Origin: Chitinophagia bacterium
GTDB taxonomy: Bacteria > Bacteroidota > Bacteroidia > Chitinophagales > Chitinophagaceae
Assembly: GCA_009920495.1 (NCBI GenBank)
Contig: RFZW01000002.1
Location: forward strand, 1 to 53,715
DNA: 53,715 bases
Direction: 5' to 3'
In this document: positions 29,420 to 40,017 of the stretch, one piece after another
Position numbering within the stretch: position 1 is the first letter of the stretch
Layout: each line of letters opens with the position of its first letter
Translations under genes and position numbers: made by a program
Notes under the pieces: generated by a model
What the model saw: the letters and a program-made list of their open reading frames with translations, nothing else
What the model was told of the DNA's origin: nothing
The model's database searches: none

Positions 29420-32400
29420 TTATAAAGTAATGTTTAACCCAAAGTTGACATTATATGGCGTTGGCGCACCTCCGCTTGTTCCATTCTTATTTTCTGGATC
29501 AAAGTATATCCAATTGCTAAACACATGGGCGTTTACAATGTTTACGTAAAACTTAACATTGTCAAACTTCCATTTTTTTGCTAATTGACTTGGAACATTA
29601 TAAGCTAAACTTGCATTACTTAATCTTACGAATGAAGAAGCTCTATATACACCCCATGATACTGGACCACCCACATTTGAACCAATCCCAGCATAATCAT
29701 TGATTGGATTACTAGGTGTCCAATATGGTATTTTGTAAAAGTTAGAACGATCATAAAAAACGTTTCCTCCATTTAATTGCGAATTGGTTGCTTCACTAAA
29801 TGAACTTAACTGCCCAATTTTCGCATATAATGTAAATGACAAATCAAAGTTTTTATAAATTCTAAAATCATTTCTCAAGTTCCAAGAATACTTTGGTGTT
29901 GTTTCTCCTAAAAATTGTTTGTCAGCGATGGTATAAGCGCCATCATTATTTAAATCCACCAAACGCATATCCCCTGGTTTATACCCATAAGTTTTTGCTA
30001 AAGCTGCATCAGCAACCTGCCATACTCCTTGAATACCATAATTATAAATTGATGAAATTGAATGTCCAATAAACCATTGATTGGTCAAATCATCTTTTTC
30101 TGAACTTCCAATTTGCTTTCCAGTTGCAGGATCATAATCAGGAGTTGCACCATACAAATGGTTTATTTTGTTTCTATTTAACCAAAAACTAATCGTGCTT
30201 TTCCAAGTTAAATTTTTTCGTTCTAAGTTGACAGTGTTCATACTCATCTCAAAGCCCTTATTTTCCACTTCACCTAAGTTTACTAAAATACTGCTAAACC
30301 CTGTTACAGTAGGCAAAGAACGATTCACTAATAAATCCTTTGTAGTACGAACATAATAATCAATCGAACCACTTACTTTACCATTGAAAATTGAATAATC
30401 AATCCCTGAGTTTATCGCACTATTTCTTTCCCATTTCAAACTTGGATTGGACAAATTACTAGCAGCAACTGTTGAACCATTGTAAGCAGTACCCCCAGAG
30501 GTTACAAAAACAAAGGTACCTGACGTTAAGTTGGATAATGCTGCATAGCGGCCAATTTCTCGGTTACCATTTTCACCATAGGAAACTCTCAACTTTGCAT
30601 AATCCAACCACTTTTGAGTTCCTTTCATGAATTTTTCCTCATTCAATGCCCAGCTTAATGCAACAGATGGGAATGTAGCTCTTGGGTTTTGTTGTCCAAA
30701 TGCAGAATAACCATCACGGCGTGCAGTGGCTGTTAAGAAATATTTTTGATCATAGTTGTAATTGATACGACCCATTAAGGCATCCCCAGTTGCCATCTGA
30801 TCATCACTTGCAATTGTCGCAGGCAATGTTCCAGATTGAACTGCATGGAAACTTAAATTATCATTAGGTGCAAAATTCTCCGCATGCATTGTTGAGTTCC
30901 ATGATTGAAACTTTTCCGCATTGAATAAAAATGTCGCTTCAATGGTATGCTTGTCCAACTTCTGATTCCATCTCAAAATATTATCTAACTGCCAAGAATA
31001 AGTAGTTTGATTTCTTCTGTCTACCACACCTTTTTTAGCAGCAATGGTTGGGTTTAATGCAGACTGATGATTGAACTGCATTAAAAAATCATAACGAGGT
31101 GAAAAATTCACTTGGTAAGAAAAACCAAACGGCAATTTACCTTTTGCATATAATGATCCAAAAAAGTTGTTGTACTGATACATACGATCTGTATAAGTTT
31201 GATCCATAAATGGATGTGTATTATTTCCCGGATCATCATTTGGGCTTGTTCTTAAGGTTACCCCATCAGCTGCGTAATAGGAACCCCACGGCGTGGTTCT
31301 TGTAACATCACTTAAGTTTACGGGTATTGAACTTTCATCGCGATTTGAAAATTGAAAATTCATACCAACAGTTAAAAATTTAGCAGCAGTTGCTTCTAAG
31401 TTTAAACGTGTACGGAAAGTTTTGTAAGTATCCCCTACTGTTAAACCTTCATTGGTTAAATAACCTAAGGATAAATAATAATTATAATCATCTCTTCTTT
31501 GTGCTATACTAACTGTATGATCATGTTGTAAAGCATTGTCATTATAGATTAATTTTTCCCAATTTAACATTTGACCAGCTTGGTAGTTGGTAATTTCAAT
31601 GGGTTTTAAACGCAGCCTATTTAACCATTCAGTTGTAACATCACCAGTTGCACCCGTCAAAGCCATCCAGTCTGCTTGTGATATACTACCTGAAGGTAAT
31701 TTAGTGGGGTTTTGATATCTATATTTAATTCCTGGTTTTGATGTTGAATCATAACCCATCATACTCCAAATCGCATCAGCTCTAAAATCTAGCATCTCAT
31801 TGCCATCCAATAAATGTGGTTTATTGGCCAATTTATTGAACCCTATATTGTCATTAAATGTGATGATTGGCTTTCCTGACTTTCCTTTTTTAGTACTTAT
31901 CAATATTACCCCATTCGCAGAACGTGCTCCAAATACTGCAGCTGAACTCGCATCTTTTAAGATATCTATTGTTGCGATATCATTCGGATTAATATCCTCT
32001 AAGCCACCAGGATAAATAACTCCATCCAATACGATTAGAGGGCTTGAGCTAGCAGTCATTCCCTCTTAACATATCGCCGACGGAACGTGGATTTTCATTT
32101 TCAAGTTGTGTCGCTTTAATTTGAGATACAGCACCTGTTAAATCTTTTTTACTTTGTGTACCATAACCCACCACCACCACATCCGAAAGTGATGATACTT
32201 GTTCTGTTAAAACTACATTTATCAATTTGTTGTTTTTTACAGCTACTTCTTTAGTTAAAAACCCAACAGCTGAAAATACTAATGTAGCATTATCTGGTAC
32301 ACTAATTGTAAATACACCTTTGGCATCTGTTATCACCGATGTTTTAGTTCCTTTCACAGTTATGGTAATACCGTCTAATGGCGTATTTCGACTGTCAGAT

Positions 32401-32555
32401 ACTTTACCCGTTACAGTAATTTGTGCTAATGCTATTTTCATTGCTGAAACACGCGCAGTAACAGGAGTTGAAGTAGTCACCAAGATGCTCAATAAACTTA
32501 GCATCAGTAAGCTACTCGACATTAGTTTTTTGCAATTTTTTTTGGTTTGTTTCAT
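29420..32555 (-). pseudogene. SusC/RagA family TonB-linked outer membrane protein, interrupted in the plug domain near 32050-32060
   Basis: ORF 32049..32555 holds the carboxypeptidase-like domain, DVVVVGYGTQSKKDLTGAVSQIKA and VGDMLRGN. ORF 29420..32059 continues with TASSSPLIVLDGVIYPGGLEDINPNDIATIDILKDASSAAVFGARSANGVILISTKKG. The plug segment between them (VPGL…IRG…) is missing and the frame shifts. Confidence 0.88.
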
Positions 32556-32853
32556 TTAACTATATTTTATTTAATGTTTTGCTTTTTACAGAACTGTACC
32601 TGATACATTATTCATTATTGAATTTTATACCAACTACAATTACCGCTTGTAAAATATTAATTAGAAAATTTTACCTAGATTAAACCCATCTAAGCAAAAA
32701 GTATCGAAGCAAAAAATAGCAAGCAATCGTAATTAAGCAGATTAAATTTATGTATAGAATTTGATATATAATAAAAATCAAATAACATTTTATTAACATG
32801 TCACGAAATCGTTGTCGTAATTATATAGCTTTATAGTAATTATTTTAGTAATT

Positions 32854-32861
32854 TAACTTTG
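32854..32861 (+). promoter_or_regulatory. Candidate Bacteroidetes -7 promoter element (TAnnTTTG)
   Basis: TAACTTTG 10 bp upstream of the ThuA-like ORF start; no clear -33 TTG seen. Confidence 0.35.
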
Positions 32862-32871
32862 CAAAAAACCT

Positions 32872-33777
32872 ATGAAAAAACAAAGCAATATCTGGATAGT
32901 ATTATTCGCTATCACTGCATTATGCAGCTCATTTTTATCTATATCGAAACCTTCAGATAATAGAAATAGAATTCCGTCTATAAAAAGTCACTCGAAGTCG
33001 AGTATAAAAATGCCAGACAAAGACAAGCTAAAAGGAAGCCACGTATTAGTATATACTAAAAATGGTAAAGGATATGTGCATGATAATATTGCTTCGGCAG
33101 TTGCTTGTATTCAAGCATTAGGCAAATCCAATAATTTTATTGTAGACGTATCAGACAACGCCACTGTTTTCACCGAGGCAAATTTGAAAAAATATAACTT
33201 ACTTATTTTCACAAGTACCAATAATGATGTTTTTGAAAATGATGATCAAAGGGTACAATTCAGACGTTATATTGAAGCAGGTGGTGGTTTTGTTGGTGTA
33301 CATTCAGTTACAGGTACCGAGCGAAACTGGACTTGGTTTAAAATGATGTTAGGCGAAACATTTTCATGGCATGCAAAATTTCAAAAATTTAGTATCAAAA
33401 ATTTAGCCCCCACCCACCCTTCTATGAAAGGTGTACCAAGTTTATGGACAAAGGAGGATGAGTGCTATTTTGGTAAGGAATTATATCCTGGTATTCAAGT
33501 ATTAATGGCACATGACTTATCTACACTAGATACAACTCAGAATGATATGATTACAAAAAATGCTGGATCATACGCACACTATTACCCCGCAGTTTGGTAC
33601 CAACATTTTGAAGGAGGTAACATTTGGGTAACTGCCTTGGGGCATGCAAAAGAAAATTACCAAGAACCCACCTATATCAATCATTTATTACAAGGTATTA
33701 AATTTATAGCCAACCAATACAACGGCTTAAATTATAATAATGCACATGCCATTACACGAGATGACCATTTAAAATAA
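32872..33777 (+). CDS. ThuA-like domain protein, exported
   Basis: SHVLVYTKNGKGYVHDNIASAVACIQALG…LIFTSTNNDVFENDDQRVQFRRYIEAGGGFVGVHSVTGTERNWTWFKMMLGETFSWHA; YYPAVWYQHFEGGNIWVTALGHAKENY. Confidence 0.85.
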   Translation: MKKQSNIWIVLFAITALCSSFLSISKPSDNRNRIPSIKSHSKSSIKMPDKDKLKGSHVLVYTKNGKGYVHDNIASAVACIQALGKSNNFIVDVSDNATVFTEANLKKYNLLIFTSTNNDVFENDDQRVQFRRYIEAGGGFVGVHSVTGTERNWTWFKMMLGETFSWHAKFQKFSIKNLAPTHPSMKGVPSLWTKEDECYFGKELYPGIQVLMAHDLSTLDTTQNDMITKNAGSYAHYYPAVWYQHFEGGNIWVTALGHAKENYQEPTYINHLLQGIKFIANQYNGLNYNNAHAITRDDHLK

Positions 33778-33802
33778 TAAAGAAATCATTAAAATAAAAA
33801 AA

Positions 33803-35188
33803 ATGAACAGACGAAATTTTGTAAAAAACTCATTCAAAGCAAGCGCAGCTACAACCCTAGCTGTTACAGGTTTTCCCACTATCGTTCCGGCATCCGTGAG
33901 AGGTAAAAATGCCCCTAGTAATAAAATTAATATTGGCGCCATTGGAGTGGGACGTATTTCACGTGAACACGATATGAAAGAAACCTTACCATTTGATCAA
34001 GCTCGCATCATGGCAGTTTGTGACTTAGATGCTAAGAGATTAGCCGATGGTAAAAAATATGTCAATGATTATTACGCAGCAAAAACTGGTAAACCCTATG
34101 ATGGGGTGACGATGTATGATGATCACCGTGCCCTATTACAAAATAAAGATATCGATGCTGTATTAATTAGTACCCCGGATCATTCACATGCTTATTTAGG
34201 TATTCATGCAGTGGAAGCGGGTAAAGATGTTTATTTACAAAAACCTGCATCTTTGACAATTGCAGAAGGACGTGCATTGAGTAATGCAGTACACCGTACA
34301 GGTCGTATTTTGCAAATTGGAAGTCAGCAAAGATCTTCCACACAATTTCGTTATGCCGCTGAACTAGTTCGTAATGGGCGTATTGGTGATTTAAAAACAG
34401 TGTACGTTGGTTTACCTGGTGATCCAGGTGGAGATGAGGAACCAGAAATGCCGATTCCAAAAAATTTAAATTATGATGCTTGGTTAGGATCTACACCCAA
34501 TGTTTATTATACGGAAAAAAGAGTGCATCCGCAAAATGATTATAGCCGACCAGGTTGGTTGCGTATGGAACAATTTGGCGCTGGTATGATTACCGGTTGG
34601 GGCGCACACCATGTTGACTGTGCCCATTGGGGAATGGATACAGAATATACTGGACCTATTGAAATTTCAGGACACGCTGATTTTCCAAAGTCAGGCTTGT
34701 GGAATGTGCATGGTTTATTTCAAACAGAAGGTGTTTATGCCAATGGCGTAAAAATGATTATCAGCAATGAAATACCCAATGGAATAAAATTTGAAGGAAC
34801 CGAAGGTTGGATATTTGTTACCCGTGGCGATTATCGTGCTAGTGCAAGTGATCCAATTCCAACAGGAAAAAATAAAGTATTACCATTAACTGCAAGCAAT
34901 AACAAAATCATTACTTCAGTGATTGGTGAAAATGAAATTAATTTATATAAAAGTGCGGACCAACATGGCAACTGGTTGGAAAGTATCATCAGCAGAAAAC
35001 AACCTATTTCTCCAGTTGAAATTGGACATCGCTCTTGCTCTACTTGTTTATTACATCATATTGCAATGAAATTAAAACGTAAAATTTATTGGGACCCAAT
35101 GAATGAGCGTTTCTTAAATGATGATGAAGCCAATGCAATGTTAAACCGACCACACCGCTTCCCATATGAAGTAAAGGGTTTGGATTAA
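33803..35188 (+). CDS. Gfo/Idh/MocA family oxidoreductase with Tat-like signal
   Basis: MNRRNFVKNSFKASAATTLAVTGFPTIVPA; INIGAIGVGRISREHDM; STPDHSHAYLGIHAVEAGKDVYLQKPASLTIAEGRAL; GWGAHHVDCAHWGM. Confidence 0.9.
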   Translation: MNRRNFVKNSFKASAATTLAVTGFPTIVPASVRGKNAPSNKINIGAIGVGRISREHDMKETLPFDQARIMAVCDLDAKRLADGKKYVNDYYAAKTGKPYDGVTMYDDHRALLQNKDIDAVLISTPDHSHAYLGIHAVEAGKDVYLQKPASLTIAEGRALSNAVHRTGRILQIGSQQRSSTQFRYAAELVRNGRIGDLKTVYVGLPGDPGGDEEPEMPIPKNLNYDAWLGSTPNVYYTEKRVHPQNDYSRPGWLRMEQFGAGMITGWGAHHVDCAHWGMDTEYTGPIEISGHADFPKSGLWNVHGLFQTEGVYANGVKMIISNEIPNGIKFEGTEGWIFVTRGDYRASASDPIPTGKNKVLPLTASNNKIITSVIGENEINLYKSADQHGNWLESIISRKQPISPVEIGHRSCSTCLLHHIAMKLKRKIYWDPMNERFLNDDEANAMLNRPHRFPYEVKGLD

Positions 35189-35234
35189 ATATTGAATTGC
35201 AAGAATTATAGCAAACTGAAAACAAACGCTAAAA

Positions 35235-35837
35235 ATGAAAAACAACTATTTTACTAGGAGCATTTTATTTTTAATTTGTTTTCAGTTTTTTTTAAATAGC
35301 AGCGCGCAAAATAGGTTAACCATTGGCACGTATAAAAACATATATGATATGTTAAAAGATGTGCCTGGGTTAGATGTTACCACCAATGGTGGCAAAGCTG
35401 GCTCAATCATTATTAGGGGTATTAGTAGTTTAAAAAGCCAACAACAACCCCTATTTGTAGTTGATAATGCAATTTATAATGGCGACATTATGAATATCAA
35501 TGTGCAGGATGTAGAAAATATCTCCGTTTTAAAAGATGCAGCGTCCCTCACTGCCTATGGCGCACAAGGCAGTGCAGGTGTAATTATAATTTCTATGAAG
35601 AAAGGCGCCAACCTATCCAAAGGACCTTTGGTTGAAAATCATAATGAATCCGCTTATACTTATTTTATTGACCATCAAACCAATTTAAAAATAATTGGAT
35701 TGGATGATAAAACAATTATTGAAGGGGTCATCAACAAACAGGTGGATACTGTATTGATTTTTACAAAAAGGCGAAAGGAAGTCATCGTCCCTATTAGGTT
35801 GATTAAAAGAGTTGAAATGCTACCCACTGATAACTAA
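35235..35837 (+). CDS. Stand-alone TonB-receptor plug-domain protein (no beta-barrel)
   Basis: Signal peptide; YDMLKDVPGLDVTTNGGKAGSIIIRGISSLKSQQQPLFVVDNAIYNGDIMNINVQDVENISVLKDAASLTAYGAQGSAGVIIISMKKG. Stops at 200 aa and the next gene starts about 100 bp later. Confidence 0.75.
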   Translation: MKNNYFTRSILFLICFQFFLNSSAQNRLTIGTYKNIYDMLKDVPGLDVTTNGGKAGSIIIRGISSLKSQQQPLFVVDNAIYNGDIMNINVQDVENISVLKDAASLTAYGAQGSAGVIIISMKKGANLSKGPLVENHNESAYTYFIDHQTNLKIIGLDDKTIIEGVINKQVDTVLIFTKRRKEVIVPIRLIKRVEMLPTDN

Positions 35838-35939
35838 TCATCGGCTAAGAACCTTTTGAAATAAAACGTCCTAGAAAATAAAGAGTAAAACAATAACAAA
35901 GTTTAAATTATATTTGAAAACAAATTACAAAACAACCCT

Positions 35940-37030
35940 ATGAGTAACACTAATTCAGATCGTCGCAAATTTATTAAAACTACTTCCGCCCTATCAGGTA
36001 TGCTATTATTTTCAGGCATGTCTAATAAAATAAAAGCAGAAACAATACCGCAAGCAGCACCTATTAAAGTAGTTCCTAACCGCATAAAGTTTGGGGTCAT
36101 CAATATCAATCATCCACATATTTATGGCATGACTGAAGCGATTAAAAGAGGAGGTGGTCAACTTGTTGCTTTATATGCAAAAGAACCAGAATTAGTGGCT
36201 GATTTTTTAAAATCATTCCCAGAAGCAAAATTAGCAAAAGATGAAAAAGAAATTTTAGAAGACCCCAATATTCAATTGATTTTAAGTTCGGGCATTCCTG
36301 ACGAACGTGCCCCATTGGGTATTCGAGCAATGCAACATGGCAAGGATTATTTGACAGATAAGCCAGGGATTATTACTTTAGAACAACTTGCCGCAGTTCG
36401 GAAGGTACAAAAGGAAACGAAAAGGATATTTTCAATCATGTATAGCGAAAGATTGGAAAATAAAGGCACCGAAATGGCCAGCCAATTGGTAAAATCTGGT
36501 GCGATTGGTCAAGTGATCCAAACGGTAAACTTAGCACCACATCGCATCAACAATAGTATTGGTAAAACAGGATTAGCCGTTAGACCTGATTGGTTTTTTG
36601 ATAAAAAAAGATACGGTGGCATTTTAACTGATATTGGCTCGCATCAATTTGATCAATACTTACACTTTACACAATCAACAGAGGCGCAGGTATTAATGTC
36701 TCAAACAGGCAATGTGCATTACCCACAATACCCAAATTTCGAAGATTTTGGAGATGTCATGTTACAAGGCAATGGTGGTGCAGGCTATATTAGAGTTGAC
36801 TGGTTTACACCAGATGGTTTAAGTAGCTGGGGCGATGGCAGATTAACCATTTTAGGAACCGATGGTTATATCGAGGTTCGTAAAAATATTGATGTATCCT
36901 CAGGACATAAAGGGGGCAATCATTTATACATAGAACTGAAACCGCTATGTCCCAAACGCATTGCCTATTAGCTACAGAATTAGCATTAAAAGCACAAAAA
37001 ATGGCGAAGCCATTGATTCTGAAAAAATAA
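35940..37030 (+). pseudogene. Gfo/Idh/MocA family oxidoreductase with Tat-like signal; internal deletion/frameshift near 36929-36938
   Basis: MSNTNSDRRKFIKTTSALSGMLLF; GVININHPHIYGMTEAIKRGGGQLVALYA; TDKPGIITLEQLAAVRKVQ. After GGNHLYI the original tail is in another frame: RTETAMSQTHCLLATELALKAQKMAKPLILKK*, ending at 37030. Confidence 0.8.
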
Positions 37031-37062
37031 AGTTTACACAAACTACCTTTAGTATAGTGAAA

Positions 37063-37097
37063 AAAATAGCCATCCCAAATTAAAGGATGGCTATTTT
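37063..37097. terminator. Bidirectional terminator between convergent genes
   Basis: AAAATAGCCATCC caaattaaa GGATGGCTATTTT. Confidence 0.85.
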
Positions 37098-37116
37098 AAT
37101 ATTAAACCCTTGCTAA

Positions 37117-37947
37117 TTATTTAATCGTTGCAATAGGCACAGGATCCATATCCGTAAACTCCTTGTTCTCCCCTGCCATACCCCAAATAAAACCATAGTT
37201 GGCTGTACCCACGCCAAAGTGCATACTCCAAGGGGCTGATAAAACTGCTTCATTATTACCTATAACAATATGTCTTGTTTCCTGTGGCTCACCCATAAAA
37301 TGCATAACGCGATGTGCTTCATTCATATCAAAATAAAAATAAGCTTCCATTCTTCTAGTGTGGGTATGCGGTGGCACTGAATTCCAAACACATCCTTCGT
37401 CTAAGATGGTTAAGCCCATTACTAATTGACAACTATGTATGCCATCATTATGAATGTATTTGTAAATAGTTCTTTTATTAGAAGTAGCCAACTCACCCAA
37501 CTTAACGGGTGCCGCATCCGCTTTGGTCATTTTTTGATTTGGATAGGTATGATGCGCTGGTGTAGATAATAAATAAAATAAAGCAGGATTCGATGCATCC
37601 ATACTTGCAAAGGATACTTGCTCCGTTCCTTTGCCTAAATAAACACATTCTAATTTGTCAATTTCATAATCAACGCCATCTGCAGTAACTGTTCCTTTGC
37701 CACCCACATTAATAATACCTAATTCACGACGTTCTAAAAAATAGTTTGCCTTTAATTCGCCTTCATTGGCAAGGTCAATTTTATTTTTACCAGGCACGAC
37801 CCCGCCAACAATCATTCGATCATAATGAGAATACACCAAATTAATTTGATCCTGTTTCATTAAGTCTTGAATTAAAAAATTAGCGCGTAGTTCGGTCGTA
37901 TTCATTTTACTTGTTTCTACTGGGCTATTTTGAAATCTAATCTGCAT
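37117..37947 (-). CDS. kduI: 5-dehydro-4-deoxy-D-glucuronate isomerase
   Basis: FLERRELGIINVGGKGTVTADG, VYLGKGTEQVSFAS, SVPPHTHTRRMEAYFYFDMNEAHRVMHFMGEPQETRHIV, WSMHFGVGTANYGFIWGMAGEN. Confidence 0.95.
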   Translation of the reverse strand: MQIRFQNSPVETSKMNTTELRANFLIQDLMKQDQINLVYSHYDRMIVGGVVPGKNKIDLANEGELKANYFLERRELGIINVGGKGTVTADGVDYEIDKLECVYLGKGTEQVSFASMDASNPALFYLLSTPAHHTYPNQKMTKADAAPVKLGELATSNKRTIYKYIHNDGIHSCQLVMGLTILDEGCVWNSVPPHTHTRRMEAYFYFDMNEAHRVMHFMGEPQETRHIVIGNNEAVLSAPWSMHFGVGTANYGFIWGMAGENKEFTDMDPVPIATIK

Positions 37948-37986
37948 ATGTATATATTTTATTTTTTGATTCTTATTTATTTTGCT

Positions 37987-38010
37987 CCTTACCTTACCTT
38001 ACCTTACCTT
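37987..38010. repeat. Pentanucleotide tandem repeat (CCTTA)4CCTT between kduD and kduI, beginning at the kduD stop codon
   Basis: On the coding strand: …GGA AGG TAA GGTAAGGTAAGGTAAGGAG…. Confidence 0.9.
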
Positions 38011-38765
38011 CCCATCCAGCCACCATCCACGGTGATAATTGAGCCATTGATATAATCCGCTGCCGAGGAACATAAAAATACATAAGCCCCAGCTAAATCA
38101 GCTGATTTGCCCCAACGACCCGCTGGTATTCTTGATAAAATGGACTTACTCCTTTCAGGATCAGCGCGTAAAGCCTCTGTATTATCCGTTTCTATATACC
38201 CAGGCGCAACACCATTCACATTTACCCCCTGAGATGCCCATTCGTTGGCAAATGCCTTTAATAAGGAGGTAATGGCCCCTTTACTCGCTGCATAGCCAGG
38301 CACATTAATTCCTCCCTGAAAACTCAACAAAGAGCAAGTGAAAACTATTTTACCTGATTTATCCGCTACCATTCTTTTTCCTATTTCTCTGGTAAGTACA
38401 AATTGGGCATTTAAATTAATTTCCATAATCGTATCCCAGTATTCATCTGGATGCTCGGCCGCCGGTGCGCGCATAATACTTCCAGCATTGTTGATTAAAA
38501 TATCAATGCGTGGATGCTCCAATTTTACTTTTTCTATAAAGGCATGTAATGCAGTTCGATTAGAAAAATCAACCGCATAGGAATAAAATTTTCGACCCGC
38601 TGCTTCCACTGCCTTCCCTACTTCACTGCCTTGCTTGGGCATACTATTTGAAACACCAATAATATCAGCGCCTGCATTGGCTAATTCAATAGCAATCGCC
38701 ATACCAATTCCACGGCTACAACCTGTAACTAATGCTAATTTATGGTCTAATCTAAAATTGCTCAT
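38004..38765 (-). CDS. kduD: 2-deoxy-D-gluconate 3-dehydrogenase / 2-keto-3-deoxygluconate reductase (SDR)
   Basis: LDHKLALVTGCSRGIGMAIAIELANAGADIIGVS, LINNAGSIMRAPAAEHPDEYWDTIMEINLNAQFVLTREIGKRM, GYAASKGAITSLLKAFANEWASQGVNVNGVAPGYIETDNTEALR. Confidence 0.93.
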   Translation of the reverse strand: MSNFRLDHKLALVTGCSRGIGMAIAIELANAGADIIGVSNSMPKQGSEVGKAVEAAGRKFYSYAVDFSNRTALHAFIEKVKLEHPRIDILINNAGSIMRAPAAEHPDEYWDTIMEINLNAQFVLTREIGKRMVADKSGKIVFTCSLLSFQGGINVPGYAASKGAITSLLKAFANEWASQGVNVNGVAPGYIETDNTEALRADPERSKSILSRIPAGRWGKSADLAGAYVFLCSSAADYINGSIITVDGGWMGR

Positions 38766-38784
38766 CTGTAGTTTTATGTTTTAA

Positions 38785-39978
38785 TTAAAAAAGTTGAAGT
38801 AATAAATTATTGTAATTGTCGCCTGCAAAATTTTGTATCGAAACCTTACAACTGGCACAATCATATTTTTCAGAAGCATGTAAAAGTAAGTTAAACGCTT
38901 CTTCCACATAATAAGGCGTTATTTCAGGACCCGTCCAGGTTTTTTCTTTTTTAATGTATGGCAATAATGCCAGGTATGATTTTTTTAAAGAATGTTGATG
39001 CACTGTTTCTTTTTCCCAAAAATTCACACCCACTTTTTCCGCAAGCTGCGCGATTGAACTAAATGCAACTAAATTAAAAACCGAATAATGTAATGAATTC
39101 GTTCTGGCTAATTCTAATGGAAATAAATGATCACTATTTGACTGGTCGTCCAAGCGCTGTAAGCTTCGGTCAATAATTTTTTTAGCCAATTCATTGCTAT
39201 CTAAATATAAGGCAATACCCAAACATTGAAAATCATACCATACCCCATGATTATTTTTAGTCATCATTTCTTCCTTCCCATTTTCAGTGGTCTGCAACCA
39301 ATCTAAAAATTGTGCAAACCATGCTTTCGTGGCTTTATCTGTTTTATTATTCCAATTGGAAGAACCTTTTAATAGTTGCACCCCATTAAGCATATAAACA
39401 AAATGCCTGGTATCAATAATACCTGTACCCCTACCACTATTGATTCCCTTCACTAACTGTGCAAAATTTAAATTTGGATTCATCTTGGTTGCAGAATCCA
39501 AAAACCAAACAGTCACCAATTCATTTACTTTTTTTGCATATTGCTCATTACCACTTAAATAATAGGCAATCCCCAATAAATATATGTTACCACATAGTCT
39601 GGGCATGTTTTCTTTATCCGGATAATTTTTTACTTCCGGATTAATTTGACCGTCCTTTTTAATATAAGGCAACCCATTGGGAGTTTTCGGGTTTGGCCAC
39701 CAATAGGGCGCCAAGCTAACATAATCATGTTTATTTCCACTCGGCGGCATGTCTACCTTATCCATCACTGACACCGGTTTGTATGCTAAAATTTTATTCG
39801 CAGAAGTAATTAACTTCTTGTAAGCATCCATCACTGATTTGTCGCCACTTTGCACTTTTGCTTTTGTTACTGCTAATTGTTTAAAATCAAATTGTATGGT
39901 TTCACCACTGCCCACATTTTGCCCACTTACCATTGTAATAAAAAAAAGGCACACACTGAATAATAAGAATTTGTTCAT
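38785..39978 (-). CDS. Alginate lyase family (PF05426 / PL5-like) protein, exported
   Basis: HDYVSLAPYWWPNPKTPNGLPYIKKDGQINPEVKNYPDKENMPRLC, LVKGINSGRGTGIIDTRHF, MTKNNHGVWYDFQCLGIALYL, LELARTNSLHYSVFNL. Confidence 0.85.
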   Translation of the reverse strand: MNKFLLFSVCLFFITMVSGQNVGSGETIQFDFKQLAVTKAKVQSGDKSVMDAYKKLITSANKILAYKPVSVMDKVDMPPSGNKHDYVSLAPYWWPNPKTPNGLPYIKKDGQINPEVKNYPDKENMPRLCGNIYLLGIAYYLSGNEQYAKKVNELVTVWFLDSATKMNPNLNFAQLVKGINSGRGTGIIDTRHFVYMLNGVQLLKGSSNWNNKTDKATKAWFAQFLDWLQTTENGKEEMMTKNNHGVWYDFQCLGIALYLDSNELAKKIIDRSLQRLDDQSNSDHLFPLELARTNSLHYSVFNLVAFSSIAQLAEKVGVNFWEKETVHQHSLKKSYLALLPYIKKEKTWTGPEITPYYVEEAFNLLLHASEKYDCASCKVSIQNFAGDNYNNLLLQLF

Positions 39979-40017
39979 GATTTTTTTATAAAAATTATAG
40001 AAATGAATTTATTGCGT

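Noticed and set aside
32227-32559. Antisense ORF of 110 aa opposite the SusC N-terminus
   Set aside because: Shadow of the carboxypeptidase-like domain coding sequence; no independent evidence.
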